Below are positions 50,212-59,606 of a DNA stretch of 64,000 bases, piece by piece (position 1 is the stretch's first letter; each line of letters begins with the position of its first letter). The notes under the pieces were generated by a model, which was given only the letters and a program-made list of their open reading frames with translations, ran no database searches and was not told the DNA's origin. The stretch lies in the NCBI RefSeq assembly GCF_011516635.5, contig NZ_CP096255.1:7004501-7068500 (forward strand). The letters run 5' to 3'. Made by a program: the position numbers and the translations under genes. The stretch comes from Bradyrhizobium barranii subsp. apii. GTDB lineage: Bacteria; Pseudomonadota; Alphaproteobacteria; Rhizobiales; Xanthobacteraceae.

Positions 50212-51642
50212 TTACGCCGCGTTGAAGCCCGCAACGGCCTTCACTTCGAGGAAGTCTTCGAGGCCGTACTTGCCCCATTCGCGGCCGTTGCCGGACTGCT
50301 TGTAGCCGCCGAACGGCGCGGAGCGGTCGTTGGGCACGCCTTGGAGATTGACGTTGCCGGCGCGGATCTGGCGACCCACGCGCTTGGCGTCCTCAACCGA
50401 AGCGCCCGAGACGTAACCCGCGAGACCATAGGGCGTGTCGTTGGCGATGTGCACGGCTTCGGCTTCGTCCTTGGCGCCGATGATGGTGAGCACCGGTCCG
50501 AAGATTTCTTCACGGGCGATCGTCATGTCAGGGGTGACGTCGGCGAAGATGGTCGGACGGACGTAGAAGCCCTTGTTGACGCCTTCGGGCAGGCCCGGAC
50601 CACCGGCGACGAGCGTTGCGCCCTCGTCGATGCCCTTCTTGATGAGGCCCTGGATCTTGTCCCACTGGCCGCGGTTGACGACCGGACCAATGGTAGTGCC
50701 TTCAGCGCGGGGATCACCGGCCTTGGTCTTGTCGGCGACGGCCTTCGCGATCGCGGCGACTTCCTTCATCTTCGACAGCGGCACGATCATGCGCGAGGGC
50801 GCGTTGCAGGACTGGCCGGAGTTGTTGAACATGTGCATCACGCCGCCGGTCACCGCCTTCTGCAGGTCGGCGCCTTCGAGGATGACGTTCGGCGACTTGC
50901 CGCCGAGCTCCTGGCTGACGCGCTTCACGGTCGGCGCGGCGCGCTTGGCCACATCGATGCCGGCGCGGGTCGAGCCGGTGAACGAGATCATGTCGATGTC
51001 AGGATGCTCGCTCATGGCGGCGCCGACCTCGGGGCCGAGGCCGTTGACGAGGTTGAACACGCCCTTCGGCACGCCGGCTTCATGGAAGATTTCGGCGAAG
51101 ATCAAAGCCGAGGTCGGGGTGAATTCCGACGGCTTCAGGATCATGGTGCAGCCGGCGGCGAGCGCAGGCGCGACCTTGCAGGCGATCTGGTTCAGCGGCC
51201 AGTTCCAGGGCGTGATCATGCCGACCACGCCGACCGGCTCGCGCAGCACCATGGCGGTGCCGACCGGTTCCTCGAAATGATAGTTCTTGAGCACGTCGAG
51301 CGTGGTCATGAGGTGGCCGAGGCCGGCGCCGGCCTGGAGCTTCTCCGCCATCGGCAGCGGCGCGCCCATCTCGTCGGAGACGGCGGCGCCGATCTCCTTG
51401 AGCCGACCCTTGTAGACCTCGATTACTTTCGTGAGCAGCGCGACGCGCTCCTCGCGGCTGGTCTGGGAGAAAGTTGCAAAGGCGCGCTTGGCAGCAGTGA
51501 CGGCCTTGTCAACGTCAGCCTTGGAGCCCAGCGCAACCTCGTACATCGCCTCTTCCGTCGCGGGATTGACCACGGCGGTGGACTTCTTGACGGCGGGATC
51601 GACCCAGGCGCCGTCGATGTAGAATTGCATGCGATTGACCAT
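50212..51642 (-). CDS. Aldehyde dehydrogenase (NAD(P)+-dependent)
   Basis: A 476-residue ALDH-superfamily enzyme that oxidises an aldehyde to the acid. The conserved segments are MITPWNWPLNQIACKVAPAL, LKPSEFTPTSALIFAEI, ISFTGSTRAGIDVAK (cofactor loop), the general base Glu in SQELGGKSPNVIL, and the catalytic Cys in NNSGQSCNAPSRMIVP. EEIFGPVLTIIG and FGGYKQSGNGREWGKYGLED complete the pattern. ATG 51642 has an AGAGG site. The substrate is unknown; the motif around the catalytic Cys resembles broad-specificity members. A dedicated terminator follows. Confidence 0.93.
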   Translation of the reverse strand: MVNRMQFYIDGAWVDPAVKKSTAVVNPATEEAMYEVALGSKADVDKAVTAAKRAFATFSQTSREERVALLTKVIEVYKGRLKEIGAAVSDEMGAPLPMAEKLQAGAGLGHLMTTLDVLKNYHFEEPVGTAMVLREPVGVVGMITPWNWPLNQIACKVAPALAAGCTMILKPSEFTPTSALIFAEIFHEAGVPKGVFNLVNGLGPEVGAAMSEHPDIDMISFTGSTRAGIDVAKRAAPTVKRVSQELGGKSPNVILEGADLQKAVTGGVMHMFNNSGQSCNAPSRMIVPLSKMKEVAAIAKAVADKTKAGDPRAEGTTIGPVVNRGQWDKIQGLIKKGIDEGATLVAGGPGLPEGVNKGFYVRPTIFADVTPDMTIAREEIFGPVLTIIGAKDEAEAVHIANDTPYGLAGYVSGASVEDAKRVGRQIRAGNVNLQGVPNDRSAPFGGYKQSGNGREWGKYGLEDFLEVKAVAGFNAA

Positions 51643-51795
51643 CGTTAACCTCTTCTTGGGGGCTTGGAGGGGGCGTTTCGGCAGGCATCCTTGCACGAAA
51701 GCGCCGGCAATTGAACCCGCCATATGCGGGGCCAGCGTTGCGGCGGACGGAGGATATATGAGCCGATGGCGGGAACGAGGCAAGGCTCCCTCAGG

Positions 51796-51896
51796 TGTCA
51801 TTCCGGGACGCGCCACTTGGCGCGGGCCCGGAATCCATAACCACGATCGGGAGTGTGGATTCCGGGCTCGACGCTACGCGTCGCCCCGGAATGACA
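51796..51896. repeat. TGTCATTCCGGG palindromic repeat
   Basis: Outer arms TGTCATTCCGGG (51796-51807) and CCCGGAATGACA (51885-51896), perfect over 12 bases, with inner GGCCCGGAATCC / GGATTCCGGGCTC arms. It is a further class of Bradyrhizobium-type intergenic repeat, placed between the E1 gene's stop and the aldehyde dehydrogenase start. Confidence 0.8.
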
Positions 51897-51911
51897 GGGC
51901 AGTTACCTCAA

Positions 51912-54275
51912 CTACACCGCCATCTTCCGGTGCAGCACCGGTGCGCCGGTGGTGAGGCTTTCCGCCGCATCGATGATGGCGTTCGCATCGATGCCGTAAT
52001 GGCGGTAGAGGTCCGCGATCGTGCCGGTCTGGCCGAACTGCTCGACGCCGAGCGCCTCGACGCGATGGCCGCGGACGCTGCCGAGCCAGCCGAGCGCGGA
52101 GGGATGGCCGTCGATCACGGTCACGATGCCGCAGTCGCGCGGCAGCGGCGCGAGCAGCTTTTCGATGTGGCTGAGATGCTGCACACCCCGCCGATCGCGC
52201 CGCAATTTCCGCGCAGCGGTCCAACCCGCATGCAGGCGATCCGCCGAGGTGATCGCGAGCAGGCCGATGTCGCGGCGGCTCTCGCCGATGAAGCCGGTCG
52301 CCTCAATCGCTTCGGGCGCGACCGCGCCGGTATAGGCGATCACGAGTTCGGCATTGGGCCCCGGCTTGCGCAGCCAATAGGCGCCGTCGGTGATGCCCTG
52401 CGCAAGCTCCGGCGTCATGATCCGCTGCGCCTGCTCGATGCTGCGCGTCGAGAGCCGCAAATAGACCGAGCCGCCCTCGCCCGGATCGCGCTGCATGTGA
52501 TTGAAGCCCCACGCCATGATCACGGCGAGCTCGTCGACGAAAGCCGGCTCGAACGAGGCGAGCCCGTCCTGCGCCATGCCGATCAACGGCGTCGCGATCG
52601 ACTGGTGCGCACCGCCTTCAGGCGCCAGCGTGATGCCCGAGGGCGTCGCTGCCACCATGAAGCGCGCATCCTGGTAGCAGGCGTAGTTCAATGCATCGAG
52701 GCCGCGCTCGATGAAGGGATCGTAGAGCGTGCCGACCGGCAACAGCCGCTCGCCGTTGATCTGGTGCGACAGGCCCAGCGCCGAGAGCATGATGAACAGG
52801 TTCATCTCGGCGATGCCGAGCTCGAGATGCTGCCCCTTGGGCGAGAAGTCCCAATTGAACGTGGAGGGAATTTTCTCGCTGCGGAATAAGTCCGCCTTCT
52901 CGCCGCGCGCGAACAGGCCGCGCCGGTTCACCCACGGACCGAGATTGGTCGAGACCGTGACGTCGGGCGAGGTCGTGACGATGCGTCTGGCCAGCTCGCT
53001 GTCGTCGCGCGCGATCTCGTTCAGCACGAGGCCAAAGCCTTGCTGGGTCGACATCTGCGGCGACGGCTTGAACGCCAGCTGCTGGGGCACCTCGATAACA
53101 GGCGCGGTCAGCCGACGGCCGTCCTGGTTGAACGGCACGCGCGCAAGGAAGGCGTCGAGCTCGGCGGCGTCCTGCGCGAGGCCCTCGTACTTGTCCCATT
53201 CGTGGCCCGCACGAATGTTCTGGCTCTCGCGATATTTCTCCATCTGCGTGACCGTCATCAGGCCGGCGTGGTTATCCTTGTGGCCCTGGAACGGCAGGCC
53301 GACGCCCTTGATGGTGTAGGCGATGAAGCAGACTGGGCGATCGTGGTCGATCGACTCGAACGCCTCCAGCATGCTCGCCATGTCGTGGCCGCCGAGGTTC
53401 GACATCAGCGCCAGCAGCTCCTCGTCGCTCCGCCTGTCGATCAGCTTGGTGATCGGGCCCTGGTCGCCGATCTCGTCGTGCAGATGCTTGCGGAAGGCGG
53501 CACCGCCCTGGAAGCACAGCGCCGCGTAGAGCGCGTTCGGGCAATTGTCGATCCACCGCTTCAGCGCCTCACCGCCTGGCTCGGCAAAGGCCTCGCGCAT
53601 CAGGCGGCCATATTTCACGATCACCACCTCCCAGCCGAAATTGCGGAACATGGTCTCGAACTTTTCCCAGAGCCCCTCGCGCACGACGGCGTCGAGCGAC
53701 TGGCGGTTGTAGTCGACCACCCACCAGGTGTTGCGCAGGCCGTGCTTCCAGCCTTCCGCGAGCGCCTCGAAAATGTTGCCCTCGTCCATCTCGGCATCGC
53801 CGACGAGCGCGATCATCCGCCCTTCGCGGCGATCCTTCATCCAGCCATGCGCCTTGACATAGTCCTGCACCAGCGAGGCAAAAAGCGTCTGCGCGACACC
53901 GAGGCCGACGGAGCCGGTGGAGAAATCGACGTCGTCGACATCCTTGGTGCGCGAGGGATAGGACTGCGCGCCCTTGAAGCCGCGAAAGTTCTCCAGCTTC
54001 TCGCGGGTCTGCCGGCCGAACAGATACTGGATGGCGTGGAACACCGGGCTCGCATGCGGCTTCACCGCGACGCGATCCTCGGGGCGCAAGACGCTAAAAT
54101 ACAGCGCCGACATGATGGTCGCGAGCGAGGCGGACGAGGCCTGGTGTCCCCCGACCTTGAGCCCGTCCGCGTTGGCGCGGATGTGGTTGGCGTGATGGAT
54201 GGTCCATGACGACAGCCACAGCGCCTTGCGGGCCAGCGCGGTCAATGTGTCCAGACGGGCGGTATCAACGGGCAT
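51912..54275 (-). CDS. AceE-like thiamine-diphosphate 2-oxoacid dehydrogenase E1 / transketolase-like protein
   Basis: A 787-residue single-chain E1, similar in plan to homodimeric pyruvate dehydrogenase E1. The N-terminal domain has IRANADGLKVGGHQASSAS and the ThDP/Mg motif MIALVGDAEMDEGNIFEA, extending to NTWWVVDYNRQSLD. A pyrimidine-binding domain follows with LELGIAEMNLFIMLSALGLS (cofactor Glu), then the C-terminal transketolase domain. It is shorter than AceE and has no adjacent E2 or E3. Relatives include MdeB-type 2-oxobutyrate dehydrogenases found beside Lrp regulators, as here (regulator starts 136 bases away, divergent). The substrate is inferred only as a 2-oxo acid. ATG 54275 has GGAG upstream. 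Confidence 0.8.
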   Translation of the reverse strand: MPVDTARLDTLTALARKALWLSSWTIHHANHIRANADGLKVGGHQASSASLATIMSALYFSVLRPEDRVAVKPHASPVFHAIQYLFGRQTREKLENFRGFKGAQSYPSRTKDVDDVDFSTGSVGLGVAQTLFASLVQDYVKAHGWMKDRREGRMIALVGDAEMDEGNIFEALAEGWKHGLRNTWWVVDYNRQSLDAVVREGLWEKFETMFRNFGWEVVIVKYGRLMREAFAEPGGEALKRWIDNCPNALYAALCFQGGAAFRKHLHDEIGDQGPITKLIDRRSDEELLALMSNLGGHDMASMLEAFESIDHDRPVCFIAYTIKGVGLPFQGHKDNHAGLMTVTQMEKYRESQNIRAGHEWDKYEGLAQDAAELDAFLARVPFNQDGRRLTAPVIEVPQQLAFKPSPQMSTQQGFGLVLNEIARDDSELARRIVTTSPDVTVSTNLGPWVNRRGLFARGEKADLFRSEKIPSTFNWDFSPKGQHLELGIAEMNLFIMLSALGLSHQINGERLLPVGTLYDPFIERGLDALNYACYQDARFMVAATPSGITLAPEGGAHQSIATPLIGMAQDGLASFEPAFVDELAVIMAWGFNHMQRDPGEGGSVYLRLSTRSIEQAQRIMTPELAQGITDGAYWLRKPGPNAELVIAYTGAVAPEAIEATGFIGESRRDIGLLAITSADRLHAGWTAARKLRRDRRGVQHLSHIEKLLAPLPRDCGIVTVIDGHPSALGWLGSVRGHRVEALGVEQFGQTGTIADLYRHYGIDANAIIDAAESLTTGAPVLHRKMAV

Positions 54276-54350
54276 GACAATGGCTCCCGGAAACAGGTCG
54301 GACGATGATACGCCTGCGGGCGGCGCCAAACTTCTCAATTTTTCGCGCCA

Positions 54351-54370
54351 TACCCCCGAATATTGGGATA
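54351..54370. promoter_or_regulatory. Candidate Lrp-type operator between the E1 and Lrp genes
   Basis: An imperfect dyad, TACCCCCGAATATTGGGATA: CCC and GGG half-sites around an AATATT core. It lies 41 bases before the Lrp-type gene start and about 75 bases before the E1 start, in AT-rich surroundings. This suits autoregulation and control of the divergent E1 gene. It is predicted from symmetry alone. Confidence 0.4.
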
Positions 54371-54410
54371 CTTTACCAATGGATCAGCACTTCAGACAGG
54401 TTTCATCCCA

Positions 54411-54872
54411 ATGCCAGACCTCGACGCCATCGACCGGAAAATCCTCGCTTTGCTCCAGAACGACAGCCGGCTGACCATGCAGGAGCTGGCCGACAAGGTC
54501 GGGCTCTCGGTGTCGCCCTGCCATCGCCGGGTCAAGCTGCTGGAGGAGCGCGGCGTCATCAGCCGCTACATCGCGACCGTCGACCAGAAGGCGCTGGGGC
54601 TGCATGTCAGCGTCTTCATCTCGATCAAGCTGGCGCGGCAGAAGGAGGAGGATCTGAATCGTTTCGCGCGCGCGATCTCGAAATGGGACGAGGTGCTGGA
54701 GTGCTATCTGATGACCGGCAACCGCGACTATCTCCTGCGCGTGGTGGCGGCCGACCTCGCCTCCTACGAGACCTTCCTGAAGACCAAGCTGACCCGGCTC
54801 GACGGCATTGCCTCGATCGAGTCGAGCTTTGCGCTCAGCCAGGTCAAATATTCGATCGCCCTGCCGGTCTGA
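54411..54872 (+). CDS. Lrp/AsnC-family transcriptional regulator
   Basis: A 153-residue regulator. The N-terminal helix-turn-helix reads LDAIDRKILALLQNDSRLTM, then ELADKVGLSVSPCHRRVKLL, with the wing ERGVISRYIA. The C-terminal RAM domain has VFISIKLARQKEEDLNRFAR, ECYLMTGNRDYLLRVVAADL and a final IASIESSFALSQVKYSIALP. ATG 54411 starts at the conserved DLDAID; a longer frame is unsupported. It is divergent from the E1 dehydrogenase gene, its likely target, with an amino or 2-oxo acid as probable effector. Confidence 0.92.
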   Translation: MPDLDAIDRKILALLQNDSRLTMQELADKVGLSVSPCHRRVKLLEERGVISRYIATVDQKALGLHVSVFISIKLARQKEEDLNRFARAISKWDEVLECYLMTGNRDYLLRVVAADLASYETFLKTKLTRLDGIASIESSFALSQVKYSIALPV

Positions 54873-54968
54873 CGGCCCCGCCGGGCTATTTCGGAACCGG
54901 TGTCACATGGGCGCAATAAACCCCGCCGATGGTCACGGGCGACAGGCACCCTGCCGAAAGAAGGACCC

Positions 54969-55889
54969 ATGACCGCATCCGACCGCACCCCTGAAATGGC
55001 CAAACGCGAGCGCATCATCCGGGAAATGACCGACGATCTCGACGAAGAGCTGGAGATGGAGCTCGATGACAGCAGGCTCGACGAGTTGCTGGACGAGACG
55101 GACGCGCTCCGCCCGACGGTGGATCGCAGGCTCTATTTCAGGGAATTGCTCCGCCTCCAGGGCGAACTGGTCAAGCTCCAGGACTGGGTACAGAGCGAGA
55201 AGAAGAAGGTCGTAGTGCTGTTCGAGGGCCGCGATTCCGCCGGCAAGGGCGGCGTCATCAAGCGCATCACCCAGCGGCTCAATCCCCGCATCTGCCGTGT
55301 CGCGGCGCTCCCCGCCCCGAGCGAGCGCGAACGCACGCAATGGTACTTCCAGCGCTACGTGTCGCATTTGCCGGCCGGCGGCGAGATCGTGCTGTTCGAC
55401 CGCAGCTGGTACAACCGCGCCGGCGTCGAGCGCGTGATGGGCTTCTGCTCCGAAGAGCAATACCAGGAGTTCTTCAAGACGGTGCCGGAGTTCGAGCGGA
55501 TGCTGATCCGCTCCGGCATCATCCTGGTCAAATACTGGTTCTCGATCACCGACGACGAGCAGCAGTTCCGCTTCAGCATGCGCATCAGGGATCCGCTGAA
55601 GCAGTGGAAGCTGAGCCCGATGGATGTCGAGGCGCGCAGCCGCTGGGAGGCGTACACCAAGGCCAAGGAGACGATGCTGGAGCACACGCATCTGCCGGAC
55701 TCGCCGTGGTGGATCGTCGACGCCGTCGACAAGAAGCGCGCCCGCCTCAACTGTATCGCACATCTTCTGAGTCAGATGCCGTACCAGGAGGTCGCCCGCG
55801 TGCCCGTGGTGCTGCCGCCGCGCGTGCGCAATCCCGACTATCACCGCGGCCCGATTCCGCCGGAGATGTACGTGCCTTCGAAATACTGA
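54969..55889 (+). CDS. ppk2: Polyphosphate kinase 2 (PPK2 class I)
   Basis: A 306-residue kinase that transfers phosphate between polyphosphate and nucleotides. The acidic N-terminal extension (about 1-60) precedes the PPK2 core: Walker A VVVLFEGRDSAGKGGVIKRI, substrate segment RVAALPAPSERERTQWYFQR, Walker B EIVLFDRSWYNRAGVERVMG, and a lid with FSITDDEQQFRFSMRI. The C-terminal part (SPWWIVDAVDKKRARLNCIA) is typical. ATG 54969 has an AAGGA site. A single PPK2 domain of this length generally favours GDP or ADP phosphorylation. It follows the Lrp gene by 96 bases; they may not be functionally linked. Confidence 0.95.
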   Translation: MTASDRTPEMAKRERIIREMTDDLDEELEMELDDSRLDELLDETDALRPTVDRRLYFRELLRLQGELVKLQDWVQSEKKKVVVLFEGRDSAGKGGVIKRITQRLNPRICRVAALPAPSERERTQWYFQRYVSHLPAGGEIVLFDRSWYNRAGVERVMGFCSEEQYQEFFKTVPEFERMLIRSGIILVKYWFSITDDEQQFRFSMRIRDPLKQWKLSPMDVEARSRWEAYTKAKETMLEHTHLPDSPWWIVDAVDKKRARLNCIAHLLSQMPYQEVARVPVVLPPRVRNPDYHRGPIPPEMYVPSKY

Positions 55890-55940
55890 CGGCACCCGCC
55901 GCGCCTGCCGTCGGGCGAGCTTGCCGATGAGGAAAGCGAG

Positions 55941-57359
55941 ATGCCCGTGCCAAGCGATCTGAGCGTGAGGAGAGACGCGTCGTCTCGCCGCCGCAATCGC
56001 TTTGGCCCGTGGCTCGCGCTCGCAAGCGTGCTCACGGTCGCTCTTGCCCTCGCCTATTGGGTCTGGCAGCCGGCGACGCTACGCATCGCGGTCGGGCCGG
56101 CCGGCAGTGACGACCAGGCGCTGATTGCGGCGGTGGCGAAGGCGTTCGACGCAAGGGGTGGCGCGGTGCGGCTCGTGCCGATCGAGACCGACGGCACACT
56201 GCAAAGCCTCAATCTGCTCGGCGCCGGCAAGGCCGACCTCGCGGTGGCTCGCGGCGACTTCGCCATGCCGGCCGACACCAATTCGGTGGCGTTCCTGCGG
56301 CGGAATTTCGTGGTGTTGTGGGCGCCAGCGGCGCGCAAGGGCGCCGCCAGGCCGAAGATCATGGAGATCGCCTCCCTCACGGGGCGCCGCATCGGTGTCG
56401 TCGGCCTTGGCGATGCCAATCTCAATCTGCTTCGTGTCATCCTCGCCGAGTCAGGCGTCAACCCGTAGAAGGTCACGATCGCACAGTTCGGTATCGACCG
56501 CATCTCCGAGATGGCCCAGGACTCAACGCTCGACGCCTTCATGATGGTGGGCGCACTCGACGACAAGGCGATCGCAAGCACGATCGCCACCACCGCACGC
56601 CTGCGCGGCGAGCCCAAGTTCCTGTCCGTCGACGTCTCCGACGCCATCGCCGAGCGGCATCCGCTCTACGAATCCGAGGAAATTCCCGCGAGCGCATTTT
56701 CCACAACGCCGCAGCGGCCGGACGACAAGATCGACACCATCGCCGTCAATCATCTGATCGTCGCGCCCGCCTCACTGTCCGAGGACACGGTCGCCACCTT
56801 CACCCGCGAGCTGTTTACGGTCCGTCAGTCGCTCGTGAAGGACTTGCCCGGCGTCAGTCACATCCAGAAGCCTGACACTGACAAAGACGCCGCGCTGCCG
56901 GCCCATCCAGGAGCTGCCGCCTTTATCGACGGCAACGAGCGCAGCTTCATGGACAAGTACAGCGACTACATCTGGGGCGCAGTGCTGCTGCTCTCGGGCT
57001 TCGGCTCGGTGGCCGCGTGGCTGCGGCACTATCTGCGGCGCGAGGAGCGCAGCGAGAACGCGCTGCATCGCGACCGGTTGCTGACGGCGATCTCCAGCGT
57101 GCGGGAGGCGACGTCGCTCGACGATCTCGCGGCGATGCAGAGCGCAGCCGACGACATCTTGCGCGAGACGCTGGCCTGTCACGAGGACGGCGCCATCGAA
57201 GACGGCGACCTCACCGCCTTCGGTCTCGTGCTGGCGCAATTCCACCAGGCGATCGTCGATCGCCGGGCCGTGATCGCCCAGATGAGCGATGCCGACGTCG
57301 CGGCGAAACTCGACGGCGGCGTGCTTCAGCCGTTCCCTATTTCCACGGCTGCACGATGA
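55941..57359 (+). pseudogene. TAXI-family TRAP solute-binding protein with in-frame amber stop
   Basis: One frame of 472 codons is interrupted by a single TAG at 56466-56468 (VNP, stop, KVTIAQFG). The upstream part (175 residues) has a membrane anchor (about 24-43, LALASVLTVALALAYWVWQP) and the TAXI N-terminal lobe: LRIAVGPAGSDDQALIAAVA, DLAVARGDFAMPADTNSVAF, TGRRIGVVGLGDANLNLLRV. The downstream part (from 56469) continues the fold (LDAFMMVGALDDKAIASTIA) and ends in a second membrane segment and a helical cytoplasmic tail. Both flanks retain normal codon use, so the nonsense change is recent or a sequencing error. An amber in place of GAG or CAG would be one substitution. The 3' end overlaps the convergent dehydrogenase gene by 23 bases. 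Confidence 0.8.
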
Positions 57360-58416
57360 TCTTGGTGTGCGCCTCAGGATTGGCGAGATCAGCGAACGCC
57401 TTTGCGACGCCATCGAGGCCGACCTCGGCGGTGACCATCGCGGCCGCATCGACCTGCCCGTCGGCGATCAGGCGCAGTGACGCTGCGAACTCATCCGGCG
57501 TGTAGCCGAGCACATATTGAACATTGAGCTCCTTCATGATTCCGAGCATGGGTTCGCTCCTGTCGGTCTCCATGCAGACGCCGACCACCACGATGCGAGC
57601 ATCACGCGGGGCGCCCTCGAACACCTGCTGCAACAGGCCGGGCACGCCGACACATTCGAAGATGATTGCAGGCTTCAATGCCGGCAGCATGGCCTGCAAC
57701 GGCGGCCGCGCCGCCTTCTCGGCCTCCGACATCTGCGCGTGCTCGGCCCAGGTCGCGTAGGGCTGCGTCACCTTGGGATCGACGACGATATCGGCCCCGA
57801 GCCTTGCCGCCAGCGCACGCCGCGCCGGCGAATAGTCGGCGGCGACGATCGGATGCAGGCCCTTGATCCTCAGCGCTGCGATCACCGCGAGGCCGACCGG
57901 GCCGCAGCCGATCACGAGCGGTACCTCGCCGCCCCGGATGTTGGCTTTCGCCACGGCGTGGACGCCGACGGCGAGCGGCTCGGTTAGCGCCGCATGTTCG
58001 GGCGCGAGACCGTTGGGCACCTCAAGCAGTAGCGGCTCGCTGAGCAGCATCGCCTCGGCATAGCCGCCGATATTGTCGTTGGAATAGCCGATGCCCTCGA
58101 CGCCCTGCGGCGTCACGAGCGCCGGCAGCGAGCAGACGCGGGTGCCGGGCTTGAGCTTGCGCGCGGTTCCGGGACCGTAATCGACGATCTCGCAGCAGAA
58201 CTCATGGCCGAACACGACGTCGCGGGCGAGATCCATCGGCTTGCGGCCGGTCTTCTTCGCCATCTCCACCATGCGGGGAGCATGCAGGCGCGCGTGAAGG
58301 TCGGAGCCGCAGATGCCGCAGGCGAGCGTCCTGACCAGCACCTGGCCGGGGCCCGGCTTCGGCTCGACCATCCGGTCGACGACAATCTCACCGTTCCTGA
58401 AAATCGCAGCGCGCAT
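57337..58416 (-). CDS. Zinc-binding alcohol dehydrogenase (MDR superfamily)
   Basis: A 359-residue medium-chain dehydrogenase. Catalytic zinc ligands are Cys in LACGICGSDLHARLH and His-Glu in VVFGHEFCCEIVDYG. The Rossmann fold is VPLVIGCGPVGLAVIAALRI, followed by DYSPARRALAARLGADIVVD, where the Asp suggests NAD preference. The structural zinc-binding four-cysteine lobe is absent. EGIGYSNDNIGGYAEAMLLS lies in the catalytic domain. It probably oxidises a secondary alcohol or polyol. First of four minus-strand genes, with an exporter, an aldo/keto reductase and a lactonase upstream. Confidence 0.9.
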   Translation of the reverse strand: MRAAIFRNGEIVVDRMVEPKPGPGQVLVRTLACGICGSDLHARLHAPRMVEMAKKTGRKPMDLARDVVFGHEFCCEIVDYGPGTARKLKPGTRVCSLPALVTPQGVEGIGYSNDNIGGYAEAMLLSEPLLLEVPNGLAPEHAALTEPLAVGVHAVAKANIRGGEVPLVIGCGPVGLAVIAALRIKGLHPIVAADYSPARRALAARLGADIVVDPKVTQPYATWAEHAQMSEAEKAARPPLQAMLPALKPAIIFECVGVPGLLQQVFEGAPRDARIVVVGVCMETDRSEPMLGIMKELNVQYVLGYTPDEFAASLRLIADGQVDAAAMVTAEVGLDGVAKAFADLANPEAHTKIIVQPWK

Positions 58417-58476
58417 CCGGCTCCTCCCGTGTTGTTGGAGCCGTTGATAGCACGAAGCGGGACGCGCGAACTTTCG

Positions 58477-59529
58477 TCAGGGGTTCGGGGAACGCTCTTC
58501 CAGCACCAGCAGCTGGGCGCGGCGGATGCGCTCGCGATGAGCGATGTAGAGACCGCTGGCGACGATGAAGGCAGCACCAGTGACGGTCCAGACGTCAGGC
58601 ACTTCGCCGAACAGGAAGAAGCCCAGAATGCTGACCCACAGCAACTGCGTGTACGAGAACGGCGCCAGCACCGAGGCATCGCCGTAGCGATAGGCCAGCA
58701 CGATGATCCACTGGCCCACGGTGGACGCGACGCCGATCACGATGCCGAGCCCGATCGCGGTCCAGCTCGGCGTCACCCAGACGAACGGCACCATCAGGCT
58801 GAGGATCGCAACGCCCGTGAGCGCCGAATAGGCCATGGTGGTGAGGACGGCTTCGCGCCCGCTCATCATGCGCGTCAGGATCAGCGCAGCGGCCCAGCAG
58901 AATGCCGAGATGATCGGGAAGAACGCGGCGGCGTGAAACGCATTGGAGCCCGGACGCAGGATGATCATCACGCCGATGAGACCGATCGCGGTCGCGATCC
59001 AGCGGCGCATGCCGACCTTCTCGCTCAGGAAGATGATCGACAGCGCGGTGACGAACAGCGGCGAGACGAATCCGGTGGCCGAGGCTTCCGCGATGGGGAG
59101 GAAACGGAGACCGGTGATGAAGAACAGCGAGGAGCCGAGCAGCGCGACGCCGCGCATCAATTGCAGGCCGAGGCGATCGGTGCGCATCGCATGCAGCGGC
59201 GAGCCCGGCAGCATCACCGGCGTGAACATCAGCGCGAACGTGACGAAACGGATCCAGGTGATCTCGATCGACGGCAGGCTCGTCGACAGATACTTTGCGG
59301 TGACGTCGGAGCAGCCGAGGAATACCGTCGACAGCAGCACCAGCGCGATCCCCTTGAAGGGATGATCGACGCGCGCAGGCGCGCGGCGAGCCTCCTGCTT
59401 CTTCTCCGGCACGGGCATGGGAATACTGTCGAGCCTTGCGGCTGCGGCGGGCGGCGGTGTCACGGCTGGAACCTGGGAAAACGACGATTCGGGAACGATC
59501 GTAAAAAACGACAAATGCGCCGCTTTCAC
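58477..59529 (-). CDS. EamA-family (DMT) membrane transporter
   Basis: A 350-residue protein with about ten transmembrane segments in two EamA repeats. The first starts at GIALVLLSTVFLGCSDVTAK and has EITWIRFVTFALMF and LPIAEASATGFVSPLFVTAL. The second has FFPIISAFCWAAALILTRMM and SVLAPFSYTQLLWVSILGFF. Family members export amino acids or metabolites. The start is unsure: the frame opens at GTG 59529 without a good ribosome-binding site, and ATG 59418 (MPVPEKKQEA) would shorten the cytoplasmic N-terminus. The substrate is unknown. Confidence 0.88.
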   Translation of the reverse strand: MKAAHLSFFTIVPESSFSQVPAVTPPPAAAARLDSIPMPVPEKKQEARRAPARVDHPFKGIALVLLSTVFLGCSDVTAKYLSTSLPSIEITWIRFVTFALMFTPVMLPGSPLHAMRTDRLGLQLMRGVALLGSSLFFITGLRFLPIAEASATGFVSPLFVTALSIIFLSEKVGMRRWIATAIGLIGVMIILRPGSNAFHAAAFFPIISAFCWAAALILTRMMSGREAVLTTMAYSALTGVAILSLMVPFVWVTPSWTAIGLGIVIGVASTVGQWIIVLAYRYGDASVLAPFSYTQLLWVSILGFFLFGEVPDVWTVTGAAFIVASGLYIAHRERIRRAQLLVLEERSPNP

Positions 59530-59606
59530 AACTTCCGAAAACAGGATGCCGATATGCGCTGACGACCCCGCGCGTCAATACTCCATTAATAATAGGCGTT
59601 TGTGCA

